A DNA stretch of 64,000 nucleotides. Source: Lagopus muta. Its lineage: Eukaryota; Chordata; Aves; Galliformes; Phasianidae. This document shows positions 23,521 to 35,690 of this stretch, piece after piece. Both the position numbers and the translations under genes were made by a program. Below the pieces are notes generated by a model. It had not been told where the DNA came from. It worked only from the letters and a program-made list of their open reading frames with translations, and ran no database searches. The stretch is from NCBI RefSeq assembly GCF_023343835.1, contig NC_064472.1, positions 43,967,799 to 44,031,798 of the forward strand. The letters run 5' to 3'. Position 1 is the first letter of the stretch, and each line of letters begins with the position of its first letter.

Positions 23521-26500
23521 TTCTGGCCCCATAAATATACAGAAAATCATGCAGAGCTTAAGCCAGGTGTGTGATGTGTGCCTCGATATGTTTTAGCCAA
23601 TCCCTACACTGTCATTTTGGAATCTTTGCTGATGGTGGAAGGTGTATGAGGACTATTCTTCCCAGCTGTGTGGATTCCCATCTGTGGAAAGGAAATTCTG
23701 AAGCTGGGATACCAACAAAAATACAAATGTGATATGATATAATGCAAAACATTGAGGAACTGTTAGAGTAAATGACAAATACAGTTGGTAAGGTTATAAT
23801 AGAATGTCATAATAGATCTCTGAGAGGTGAAACTGGAATTAATCACCTCATGATACTGCATTCACTTTCTAGTTCATTCACTTCTCTGCCTTACTTCTCC
23901 CTGATTAGGATGTGAGCTAGCATAACTGGAAATAGGGAAAATAAATACAAAGAACTTGAGAAATTTGGAGAACGTACCCTTTTTTTTTTTTTTAATGTTC
24001 CTCTTCCACCATCTTTATTCTAGGCTACAAGTAGAAGTCCAGCATTTCACTGGGGATAATCACATGTTATTTCTCTTTAAAGACATCTTAAAACAGCCTG
24101 ATGCCATAAGCATCTTACGTATCTCTCTGTCTGTCTGAATGCTAGTGTTTGAGGTTCACATCTATTGTGAACTGTGAAACTTCCAGAATAAATTGTTAAT
24201 CAGAGTAATCTGAAACTAGAAGAGGTTTAGGTTTCTGTTTAAATCCTTATGTTTCCTGTACTAGAAGTTCTCCTTTGCTGGAATTAGCAGTTGGCAGCCC
24301 TGGGAATCCCTTCTGTCTTTTCCAGCATGTCTCCCCCTAATAGTTGATACATCTGCTTTCAGTATATTCCACACTATCTGGTTTTGGTCCATTGGGACTG
24401 GACCAACATTTATAGCCTACAGCTTCTGTCTGTTTCTGTTTGGTGAATGGGCCTTCTCTGGTCTCTTTTGTAAGAGAAATAAGCAGCCTGTGTGAGTATC
24501 TGTTCCTGACTTTATCTTTAGGCAGTAGTTTTTCTGCAACTGTTCAGTGCAAGACCAAGGACAAAGTTAATAAGGGCTAAGGGAAAAAAAAATCATCCCT
24601 GTTGACTCCACTCTTCTTTCAGCCTACAGCCCTGCAGGGTTTGTGTTTTTTCTTTTCTGCTTTTTGTTTCCTTCTATCAAGCTTATAGTTGTCATCACTG
24701 CTCTATGCAGAGGAACTGCAGTGTCACTTGCTCCAAAGAAATTGGATGGAAAAATGCCAAAAAAGCAAAATAGTCCTTGCTGACAATATCATAGCATAAA
24801 CAAAAATAATTTATGCTGGAAATGTTCCTTTTTCATTTTGTTGTTTATTGTTAATGTTTATGAAAAAAATATTCGCAGTTCCCCAACAACAAATTCACAA
24901 AGTATGCTTCAACAGGAAAAGAAGAAACTGAAAAGTCAAGCACGTTTCAGAATTTAAATAAGTCCTGCCATATAAGTTTGGTCCATGTGAGACTATAAAA
25001 AGCAATTAGTTCAAACTAGAAGTGAGTTGTTATCAGTAAAAAATAAACGCTATTGGAAGAGAAGCACAATTTTCAAGGGAAAATTAAACAAAATAAAACA
25101 AAATAAAACAACAAAAGAAGCAAAACAAAACAAGAATGTCTTCAAGAATTGCAGCTAACTGAAAAAGCATTGGTTAGAAAATAAGAATGGAAATATCATA
25201 TAAGATCTGAAACATTAATTGTAAACTCCGAGATTTTTTAGTGGTTTGACTTTAATGCTAACATGTTTGAAAAATAAAACAAAGCACTAACGCTATTTTT
25301 TGTCAGCTCAACAAAAACCCAGCTCAAATTTGCCAGTCATCTTTTCACATAAAGGGTAGAAAAATGAAGGGGAATGAAATGGTCCTGCAACACCACCCTA
25401 TTCTGCAATTATACAGATTAGAAGATTAGAATCATAGATGTTTGCACAGCCGCTTTTGAATTCATTACAGAAAAATACGCAGAAGTCCAGCACTTCCTTC
25501 TTGTGAATAAGTATTCACCAAACAGGTTGCCTTTTTGAATGTAATTTGGCACAGAGTTCAAATCATGCCAGACAGTTTTTATCTAGCATTATGAAGACAC
25601 TTCAGAGCACAAATGTGGATGGGAAGAGATACTGATGCACGGTGCGTAGAGAATAGGGTGATGCAGATGCCTCTTAGGAAAGATGATGAAGTGGCAGGAC
25701 ACTGGAGACAGCTGTGGATTGTGATAAAGGAATTCATAATGATTAAATGATAAGAATGTGCTTGAAATACTGAATTCTGAAGAGGGCAAAGCTAGGATAA
25801 TTACCATTTCCTAGGGAATGTATTGACCCAGTCATAAAAATTTCATTAATTTTACAGCTGTTTATTTATTAGCCCTAATGAAATCCATCCATAAATAAGT
25901 AAAAATAAAAGGGAGTTTAAGGGATATCTTCAGGAAGACACTAACAAGAAAGTAATTAAACCACCTCTAGGTAATGCTATGAAAAAATAAAGATTTCAGA
26001 TTCTTGCCCTGAACTGGATGAGATAAAATTATTTTTAGAGGTAAGAATTTGAAAACTTCAGACATTTTAAGAATTCAGTCTTACAGCAGCACTGTTCAGA
26101 TTTCCTATTGAATTTTGATTTTGAATGAAAAACAGATTTTTTATGCTAAATATTTTGTTTTGAAAATATCTGAATTTTTTCTGCCTTTCCTGTGAAAGAA
26201 ATGTCATTAAAAAATTCTGATCATAAGTAGTTAAAAACCAGTAAGTTTAAGTTCTTTTCTCACATATTTTTAAGGTAAAATGTTATGTACACAGACATAC
26301 CTTTTGAACGTCATGTTCCTTCTGCTGATGTAGCATAAATCACCTCAGCTCCCTTATGTATTGATGGTACAAGATCAGTGAAAATGAGATGACAACCAGA
26401 CAGCTTATCAGGACATACCAGAGAGGCACGTTTTCTAGCCAAGTGAGTTAGCCCAAGAGAGTGAGGAGCTGACATGCCTTTAATCAGGGAATGATTAAGG

Positions 26501-27088
26501 GTACAGATTATATAAAGAGGCTGTGATACATGGGATACGCAGTTGAGTCTTGCTATCTGTTTGTGATGATAAATGATAAAAGTTATAAATATTAAACAGC
26601 CATAAATCATCAGTTTAATGTTAAGCACCAGTGGCAGGAGGAGGAAATAACTGATTACAGCTCTGAAATCTTGTCTTATTTTTTGGTAGTCAATGAAATG
26701 AAAGCTTTGAAAGTGATCTTGAAGCAAGCTGAAGCCTGTAAGGTGAGCTGTGAACCGTCAGATGTACTTTGCCTTAACCAGAACAGTTGAAAGCTTTCCC
26801 AAACCCAACAAATTGTTTTCCTTTCTGTCATATCACTACTAGACTGGTGTCTCTTTGCATGTGGGAGAAGGCAGGCTTGGGCATTTGGATCATTTCTCTT
26901 GTGAGACATTGTGAGGGTAATTTCCACTTCGTTTTTAGTGTTACGTAGTTCTAGCATTAATTTTTTGTGTTAATAAAGCTTCCTGGTGGAAAAGCGTGTC
27001 CTTGCCAATGGTAAAGAATTAAATAATGGGATGTGTGTGTTGTTTTTTTTTTTTTAAATAATAACTAGATGAAATTATCTTGGTTTTG
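23521..27088. other. Unique AT-rich intergenic sequence
   Basis: It holds an A-rich simple tract (AAATAAAAC-like units) at about 25083-25131 and a T-run near 23982. The 138-codon minus-strand frame at 26311-26727 has no recognisable domain. Confidence 0.5.
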
Positions 27089-27262
27089 TCCTTTTCCTTT
27101 TCCTTTTCCTTTTCCTTTTCCTTTTCCTTTTCCTTTTCCTTTTCCTTTTCCTTTTCCTTTTCCTTTTCCTTTTCCTTTTCATTTTCCTTTTTTCTTTTTC
27201 TTTTTCTTCTTCTTCTTTTCCTTCTTCTTCTTCTATTTCTTTTTTTTTTTCTTTTTCCTTTC
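27089..27262. repeat. Polypyrimidine tract with (CCTTTT)15 hexanucleotide array
   Basis: The array 27090-27180 is about 15 uninterrupted CCTTTT units. Impure pyrimidine sequence with TTC units continues to 27262, with single A interruptions at 27181 and 27235. The whole tract is about 174 bp of one-strand pyrimidine. Open frames over it that read as Phe/Pro or Lys/Glu repeats are artefacts of the array. Confidence 0.95.
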
Positions 27263-28261
27263 ATTTCTGCCAGTTTCCAGAGGGTAAATTCATTTCGCTG
27301 CAGCTTATGAGAAAAAGAAACTTCTGATTGGCAAGTTACCTCACTGAAGAACATAAATTACTTTACTAAAGAACATATAGAAAGGCCTCAGTTGGAATTA
27401 AACATTTACCAAAATAAAGCTGAAATATTTACCAAAAGAACACTTTTGATTCTGTTACTGAAATAATGCAACTGCTTCTTTCCCTTTTCATACATTTTCA
27501 TCTTATCAGTGTGCCTCTGAAATGTCTCTTTCTCCCTACCCCAAAATCTAGAAGATGCTTTCTTTCAAAAGTCAACACTGTTAATGACTTCAGAGCATTC
27601 CAATGATTTATTTTTGAGAGAGATTATCAGGGTGAAAGGATTTTGTCTGTTGTGCTAAACAAAACTACTTGTGGTGATACACCAGCTAATAATTCATGTA
27701 ATCAACATTCTTGTATATGATTTTTCGGAAGAATGCAGGCCATGATTTGTTTTGAGAGAAGTAGTGGATTTGAGAATATCTGCAGGATGGATCTACAGCA
27801 GAGTTTGGGAGATTACCTGTAGTCTAGTTGTGGGAACTCAAGAAAAAGCTGTTCAGGGCAGCAGCTGTGGAGCAAGGAAAGAACTGCTCAGAGCAGCAGC
27901 TGCTCTGAACAGCTTTTTCTTGAGTTCCCACATCCAGTAGCTTTTCATGCAGTTGTCTGACTTGTCCTAACCTAACAGTGCCAGGCTGAAGAGATCCTGA
28001 AAGGTATTTGGATCAATATTTCATCACCAGGAATCCAAGGATAATTTCATTTCAGGAATCCAAGGATAATTACATGTTGCTACTTCTTTCCCATTTGAAG
28101 AGAAACATCCAGAATGATTTCATGAAACATAGGCTCACTGACTTCACCTCCTTCCACACTGGAAATGGAAAATGAAAGAAAGCTACACAGATCGTTCTCC
28201 TCTTTGTTGCTTTTACTCAATCGCTGAACTGCTTTAAGCACATGTCTCTAAAACGAGGAAG
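27263..28261. other. Unique sequence containing a long hairpin
   Basis: It contains the inverted repeat at 27829-27932 and a small direct duplication at about 28009-28064 (CAGGAATCCAAGGATAATT twice). No coding sequence is recognised. Confidence 0.5.
27829..27932. repeat. Long fold-back hairpin (28-bp perfect arms, about 38 pairs in total)
   Basis: The arms 27829-27856 and 27905-27932 are exact reverse complements over 28 bases (left arm starts TGTGGGAACTCAAG). Pairing continues inward over 11 more positions with one G-T wobble and one mismatch (CAGCAGCTG-rich), leaving a loop of about 26 nt. The 104-nt unit could fold as DNA or as RNA from either strand. It is not part of any transposon recognised here. 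It may be a small palindromic element, a template-switch product, or a hairpin RNA locus. Confidence 0.9.
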
Positions 28262-29071
28262 CCTGGAATGACCTGGCTGGAGAGTTGGGCAGAGAGGAAC
28301 CTTATGAGGTTCAGCAAGGACGAGTGTAGAGTCCTGCATCTGAGGAGGAATAACTGCATGCATCAATACAGGCTAGGGGCTGCCCTGCTGGAAAGGAGCT
28401 CTGCAGAGAAGGATCTGGGTGTGCTGGTGGACAGTAAGTTGGCCATGAGCCAGCAGTGTGCCTTGAGGCCAGTGGTATGCTGGGATGCATTACCAAGAGC
28501 GTGGCCAGCAGGTCAAGGGAGGTGATCTTCCCCTTCTACTCTGCACAGTGAGATAACAATTCGATTACTACGTCCAGTTCTGGGCTTCCCAGTTCGAGAA
28601 AGACATGGAATTTCGATAGAGGGTCCAGTGGAGGACTACAAAGATAATGAGGGGCCAGGAGCATCTTCTGTATGAGGAAAGGCTGAGACTTGGGGCTGTT
28701 GAGCTTGGAGAATAGAAGGCTGAGGGGAGAATGTTATCAATGCTTATTAATATCTAAATGGTGAGAGTCACGTATATGGGGCTAGGCTCTTTTTGGTGGT
28801 ACCCACTGACAGGACAAGGGACAATGGGCACAAACTGAAACACAGGGAATTACATCTGAATATGAGGAAAAACTTATTCACTGTGAGGGTGACAGCGCTG
28901 GCACAGACTGCCCAGAGAGACTGTGGAATGTCCTTCTCTGAAGATATTCAAGGCCCTTCTGGATGCTTTCCCTACAGTGTAACCTACTGTAGGGAACCTC
29001 CTTTAGCAGGGAAGTGGATTGGATGATTTCCAGAGGTCCCTTCCAACCCTTACAATTCTGGGATTCTGTGA
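28262..29071 (+). mobile_element. CR1 LINE fragment, end of ORF2 and 3' UTR
   Basis: The copy starts at GGAATGACCTGGCTGGAGAG and keeps the normal plus-strand order: AGGAACCTTATGAGGTTCAG, CAGAGAAGGATCTGGGTGTG, ATGAGCCAGCAGTGTGCC, AAAGATAATGAGGGGCCAGG, AGGAAAAACTTATTCACTGT, AGGTCCCTTCCAACCC and two octamers ending at 29071. The 5' part up to the RT core is missing. A frame from 28268 keeps the ORF2 C-terminal thumb-like stretch ([20 protein letters not shown]) before it breaks. Confidence 0.93.
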
Positions 29072-32000
29072 AGAAGTGGGAGACTTGGAATGACTTTGAA
29101 CTTAGGAGAAGACATCCCACTTGGTCTGCAGTGCCCCTTCCAGGCAACACAGCATCCCTGGGATGGTTTATTATTCTGTGCAGTTGAGATTTACAAGGAC
29201 AAATATCTAATGCAGTCTCTTTGTGTGAACTATGTGATTAATTCATTTGGTTCCTTACTAAGCCTGGCACAGGCCCTCTGAGACAGACATCTTAGAGAGC
29301 TGTTTCCTGTGAAATTCTGCAATGGTGAGTCACTGGAGAACCTAGGAGGAACAAATGCAGGCAGCAGTTTCTTGTATTCAGAGTGCTTTCAGAATATTTT
29401 TGTTTAAGATTACTTTGATGTAGCAAGTTGCTTCTTTTTGTCTATTAATTTTTAGACAAAATATATGGAGGGCTTTGCCCATTGAGTGCTTTCAGAAGCC
29501 TAATATCTGAGTAGGTTCAGCTTGATCTAAGAACCTGGAGAAAATACTTGGGGTCATAGGGAAAAATACCCATTTCGATTACTATAATAACCTTAGTGGA
29601 TGATGACAATAGACTTGACACCCGTATATAGCCCTGGAAACAACAGTTTAAGCAAACAAGAAACTGGAAGACTGAAGTGCAAATGATTAATGTCTGAAAA
29701 CCTGTCAGAGCACTGATTCCAGAATCCCAAGATGTCTGGCACTGTGCCTGCACAATGCTCTCAGCCCCTTGTTGGCAGTAACCCAGCATGAGTGTCAGCA
29801 GCCTAATAGCCAGCTGCTCTCCTTGTTCCTGACCAGGGGGTGTTTGTGGTTGAGTGTTTTACACAGCTCAAGGAGCTGCAGTCTCCAAATCAGATCACAT
29901 GGGCTTAAACCAATTTCAGACAGAGATCAGTTATACTACTTTGTTTAGTATAGCAGGTCGGGCCAACTCGTCAGCACCACAAAAGCATACCTGGAAAGCA
30001 CTCTCAAGTTAGGCTTTTGAGCAGATAAACCCCCAGATGTGCTAATTTTTTTCCCAAATTCACCAAAACAGTCTGTTTTCCTTAGTTTGTCAAGTATTCT
30101 ACCTCCTTCCAGAGACCTGAGCAGTTAGTGGGATGTTTGTTCAGGTAAGAGACTCTACCTACGCTACAACTCTACTTCTCTGTAATAAGAGATGAAGGCA
30201 ATACATGGCAGTGCTTCAGCTGGTTCTATCTTGTACACACAATGCTATAAGAACCAAAGGGTTAGGTTATATTGAACAAAATAAGCAGTGCATTTCCAGT
30301 GTTTTCCTAGTACTGATCACCATAAAAGCTGAGTATTTTAAAAATATTTTTGCCATTTTATTTCCTGTACACTTGTTAATGTGTCTACTTGGTATTATTA
30401 AAATCACTTGTAAAAACTGCACCTTTATGTCTAGTTTTGCTTATGATGTTGTTCACCCTTATTAAGTCAAAAAAGAAAACAAATTATTGAATGGGAACAT
30501 AGAATGTTAGCAAAATTCCTTGGCCCTGGGAACAGCAGGGAAGAAACTTCATGAGTACTGCTTGAGCAGAAACTTCTGCTGCCCCAGGCATCAGGCCTGC
30601 TTACTAGCCAGCACTAAGCTAAGGAAATTGCCAGGATTCCAGGAGTTCCTGGTGCTGCAGGAATGCAATTCCCAGTAACACAACTGGTGCTCCAAGATTC
30701 TGGAAAGATCAGCTGTGAGTACCAGGCAAAATGACTACCATTACAGCTTGAAAATGGTAGGAATCAGAAACTCAGTTTGGCACTGACACACAGATGGAGG
30801 AGTAAGGAGTGCCTGTAACAGGAGAAATCCCAAGCTGTGCCAATGGGAGCAGTAATGGGTGGAGAAACAGCTGGAGTGGAAGAATATGGAAGAAAACTAG
30901 CTGTCTGTTTCAGAAATGTGACAGACAACCCTTGAGTCAGTTGAACCATTTTGACACCAAATTAACTCCAGGGCTTTCTGAAAGCAGAATTTGCTTTTTG
31001 TGCCATCAGATGGGTGAGGAACTGTTCTGAACTCATTGCCTCTGTATCACACAGCTGAAATATTACAGAGGATTAGCTAGGGTTTCATTGGAGATACTGG
31101 GGATAATTAATCTTCAAACTTACAGCTTAGTGTGACTGTGCTGACAGACTATGAAGTAAGCTAAAAAAAAAAAAGCAAATTCCTGCTCTATTTTCTTATT
31201 AATGAGCAAAGACATTTTCACCCCAAAAATTCGTTTAACTTCTCACAGATTGTTATATTTTATTTATTTGTTCATTTGTTCATTTATTGCACAGGATATT
31301 TTTAAACAACAAGCTTACTAAAAAACAAAGCATAGCACAGGAGTCCTTCTTGGGGCCAGGTTTTAGTTGGTCAACTCTTAGAAACCATTTAACTGTTTTT
31401 TGAAACTTCTAAGATGATTAAAGTTCTATTCATAGGCAGTGTGCTATGAAGATGACTAGATTTTTTTTTCTATCCTTACGGTACCTGAATGTGTATTTAA
31501 CCATGACAGTACAATAGCAGAGCTATTGCTGAAAGTAGATTACAAGATGTGGAAAACTTCTGTCTGATGCTGACTACTTCTTTTATTTTTTGAGCTTGAA
31601 ATTTACTGAGGCTAAGGAACATAACATCAAAGCCTGGATTCCAGTGTCACTGAGTTAATTTACTATGCCTTACAGAAACTTTAACTATAACTTTGAGTGC
31701 TGTTGAGGAGTGCAAATTACAAAGCATCTGAGGAGCAGTGGAGTGTTCAGCATAGGTGTTTCTGTAATATAAAGTCTCTCTGTGAAAAAAAAGTATCAGA
31801 TTCAGACATCCTTTCATATTCATTTGCAAGGTGTCTGTTGCCTGAAAGTAACGAAAAGGGCTGAAGAAGGTAAAGAATTATGAAATTCTAGGGAAGTTCT
31901 AATGTGCAGCACATATACCACATCTGAGGTCAGATCAGAAGGACTATGATAGATGGTTTATTTTACAAGATGATTTTGCCAAAGCTGAGTTCTCTTCTGG

Positions 32001-33865
32001 AAAACTCATTGGTCCTTTGAATAGTTCATGTCTTCAAGGAAAGTACACTCATTCTTTAAAAAATATGTTCCTCAGCATCTTACCTGCAAAGGCCATGGAT
32101 AAAGAAAGCACTAATGTGAAGTGTTACTAGTTATAAATGTTATACACCAGTTATGTTACTAGTTATAAAAATACTTGCAGGTAATCAAACCCATTCAGAA
32201 TGGCATTTCTAATTCTCCAAAATATCTAAATAATACCTTAACTTTTCTTGTTGTTTACTTGGCAAGAAACATTTCTTAAGCTTCATTCAAAATCTCAGTG
32301 CTGTAATTGAGAGAAGATATTGAGAGAAGGTGAAGATGAAGCTGAGCATACTGTAATATGGAGGTGGATTGTCACTTTCTCTGCATGTCTGCTGTCCTAT
32401 GGGAGTATTGATAATACAAATACAAATTTCTTCTTGTTATGGAAAGAATGTAGAACAAGGTAAAAAAATTTTTTCCCACAAAACAGTAGCTAGACTACTG
32501 TTCTACATGCAATCTGTTGAAGACAAGAGGTAGACATACACAGTGAGTAATAAAAAAGCAGGAACTGCTTTTTGTAGACTAGTGACTGACCTTGGGGTAC
32601 TGTTTTTCAGAGTTGCTAAGTGAGACACTCAGTCACTCCTTTCAGAACTCAGTCTGGAGATCTTCTCCCTTTTTGCTGGAAAACTCTGAGATCAAGACCT
32701 GGAATAGCAAGGAGACCTGTCCATTGTGCATAACAACTGTGTTGATTTAGTGGGTTTTGGAACCCATCTATAAAGACAGACTCTTCTTCAGCTTTTTGGT
32801 TTAGGTAAAATTATCAGGAGACTAGTAGAAGAGGCAGGATAGATATCTGACAGAGTGTCTTTGCCAATTAATGAGTATAGCAAGGAGCTTCTACACTCAG
32901 TTCTGCTTGTCTCAATCCTGAAATACAGAATATGGTTTTACCTCTCATTTTTCCAAGCATGGGTTTTATTGACAGCTGTGTGCCATTTCTGATCCTAAGT
33001 TTCTTGTCAGTGCTGATCAAAACCCTTTTCTAAAATTAAAAATAAAAATAATGACCTTTATCAGACAATGAAAATATCCTTCCTCCTGTTGATGTTAAGG
33101 CACTCCAGGTTTTTAACATAAGCCCTTTCTATAGCTCTGGTTTAAGACTGATGCAGTGCGTGCTGCAGTGAACTACATTGGTCTGCATCCTTCTCTGGGG
33201 GAAATTTTGTCTCTGCTGTGCCTTCTGCAGCCTGCTTCATCCTGGCAGGCCCATACAGATGATCGATTGAGCATGAGTCATTCTAAAAATATATTGTTTT
33301 CAAAATCTTCTTGTAAATGCAAGATGATTTAATAATGCAAATACATCACTGAAGGAAATTTAATTTAAAAAGAAAAAAGATTAAACCAGCATCTTTACTA
33401 AGTGATATGAAGTGACTTTCAACCATTACACAATTAAATGATGACAAAAAATGTTAACCCCTTCCTAAGAATAACTATTAGAAAAAAAGCTCCTCTAGGG
33501 ATAACTCATAACCAACAGAAAATGTTCTAATCTTTGCCAAAACAAAATCCTGTAAGTTGCAATTTAAAGCTTTAGTTTTTTGAGTAACAGAGGATTGATG
33601 CTACCTTTCTGTGTGAAAACCACAGGTTTCTAGGAGGTAAATGCTCTAGTCTGAATTAGTTTCTATATGCTAAGTCAGTAGTGATTCATTTTAGCCTAAG
33701 AAAGCATTAGATACAATAGATTAGCTTGCAAACAATGCTGGTCTCACTTTTGTAGCATTCTATGTTGGTCTGCCTTACAAGAGCTCCTCCTTCTTCCTGC
33801 TGTAGGATGAGAATCGAGCACAAATACGAGCTGGAACAGAATGGCTTAGTCCCTGCTGCTTTGTA
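29072..33865. other. Unique AT-rich intergenic sequence
   Basis: No gene or transposon is recognised in about 4.8 kb. A small direct duplication (GTTACTAGTTATAAA twice) lies at about 32123-32170. Confidence 0.5.
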
Positions 33866-35690
33866 TCACACAGTCATTAAGATTGGAAGAGAATTCTGAA
33901 ATCTTCAAGTCCTACCATCATCGCATCCCCACCGTGTCCATTAGCCATGTCATTCAGTGTCACATCTAAATGCTTCTTGAACACCTCCAGGGATGGTGAC
34001 TCTGCCAAGTCCCTGGAAGCCTGTGCCAATGCCTGACCACTCTTTCTCCCTCAAATGGGAGAAGAGGCCAAGTCCCACCTCACCACAACATCCTTTCAGG
34101 GATTTGTAGAAATCAATAAGGTCTCCCCTGGGCCTCTCTTCTCCAGACTGAACAATCCCAGCTCCCTCAGCCACTCCTTGTAAGACTTATGTTCCAGACC
34201 TTTCAACAGCTTCATTGCCTTTCTTTGGACACACTTGAGTGCCTCAGTGTAGCCAGAGACTCCAAACTAAACACAGTCCTTGAGGTATGGCCTCACCAGG
34301 ACAAAGTACAGAGGGATGGTCACTTCAGTGATCCTACTGGCTACACTATTTCTGATACAAGTTAGGATGCCATTGGCCTTCTTGGCTACCCACGGTCGCT
34401 GCTGGCTCATGTTCAGATGGCTGTAGGCCAACACCCGCAGATTCTCTTCCTCCTTGCAGCTCTCCAGCACCTCTGCCCCAAGCCTCTAGTGTTGCATGGG
34501 GTTGCTGTGACCAAAGTGCAGGACCCAGTACTTGGTCTTGTTGTAGCTCATACAGCTGACCCCAGCGCATCAATCCAGCCTGTCCAGATCCCTCTGTAGG
34601 GCCTTCATACCATCAAGGAGATTGACACTTCTTTCTGAGTTGGTGTCATCTACAAACTTACTGGAGGTGCACTCAATCCCTTCATTGAAATAATCAATAA
34701 AGATACTAAAAAAGAAGGGCCCCAATACTGACCCTTGGGGACCACCACCAGTTACCAGGCACCAGCTGGATTTAACTCCAATCAACAGTGCTCTCTGGGC
34801 CTGGCCATCCAGCCCCTTTTTTAACCAAGTAGATAACACACCATTCTCAGCCATGAGCTGGCAGCTTCTCCAGGAAAATACTGGGGGAGAAAGTATCAAA
34901 GGATTAACTAAAATCTAGACACTACATCCACTACATTTCCCTCATTCATGAGGTGGATCATCTGGTTACAGAATGAGATTGGGTTGGTCTAGCAGGGCCT
35001 GCCTTTCATGAGCCCGTGCTGGCTGGTCCTGATCCCCTGGCTGTGCTGCATGTGCTGTGTAATCAAGCTCAGGATGATCTGCTCCATTGCCTTCCTTGAT
35101 ATTGCAGTCACACTGACAGGCCTGTAGTTCCCCAGATCCTCCTTCCAACTCTTTTTGTAGATGGGTATCATATTGACAAGCCCCCAGTCATCTCTTACCT
35201 CCACAGTCGACCAGGACAGCTGGTAAATGATAGGAAGTGGTTTAGCAACCAATTCCCCATCTCCCACAGTACCTTCAGGTGGATTCTCCCTGATCCCATG
35301 CACTTGTGACAGTCCAGGTGGGGTTGCGGTCTGCTTCCTTGTGATGTAGACGGGGGTTTATTCTGATCTCTTCCCAGACTTTTAGCTCAGGGACCTGAAT
35401 ACTCTGGGAAAGCTGTTCTGACTATAAAACATAAAAGGAAGCAAAAAAGCCTTTTCTTTTTCCTTGACAGTAATGTTCCCCACTGCATTCAGTAAAGGAT
35501 CGATATTCTCCTTTGCCCTCCTTTTGTTGTTAATGTATTTGTAGAAGTGCATATTGCTATTTTAGGGTGGTGGCCAGATTGAGTTCTTGCTGGGTTTTTG
35601 CCTTTCTGATTTTCCCTCTGCACATCCTAGCAAAATCCTCATACTCTTCCTGAGTTACCTGCCCTTTCTTCCAAAGGTGGTAAACTCTTT
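33866..35690 (-). mobile_element. CR1 LINE, 1.8-kb copy with most of reverse transcriptase and 3' UTR
   Basis: This is the longest CR1 in the window. The 3' end is at 33866 (CACAGTCATTAAGATTGGAA) and the element runs on the minus strand to a T-rich edge at 35690. It carries the ORF2 end, the RT palm ([20 protein letters not shown] then KFVDDTNSE, with FVDD in place of FADD), and the RT fingers (DWGLVNMIPIYKKSWKEDLG, NYRPVSVTAISRKAMEQII, TSQHGLMKGRPC). Sequence upstream of the fingers reaches about 35690. The 3' UTR is intact but its octamers are almost gone. Stops and shifts break ORF2 in several places. Confidence 0.92.

Noticed and set aside
26311..26727. 138-codon minus-strand open frame
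   Set aside because: It has no recognisable motif and lies in anonymous AT-rich sequence.
27019..27354. Open frames with Lys/Glu or Phe/Pro repeats
   Set aside because: They are translations of the CCTTTT array and its reverse complement, open in several frames because the repeat lacks stops.
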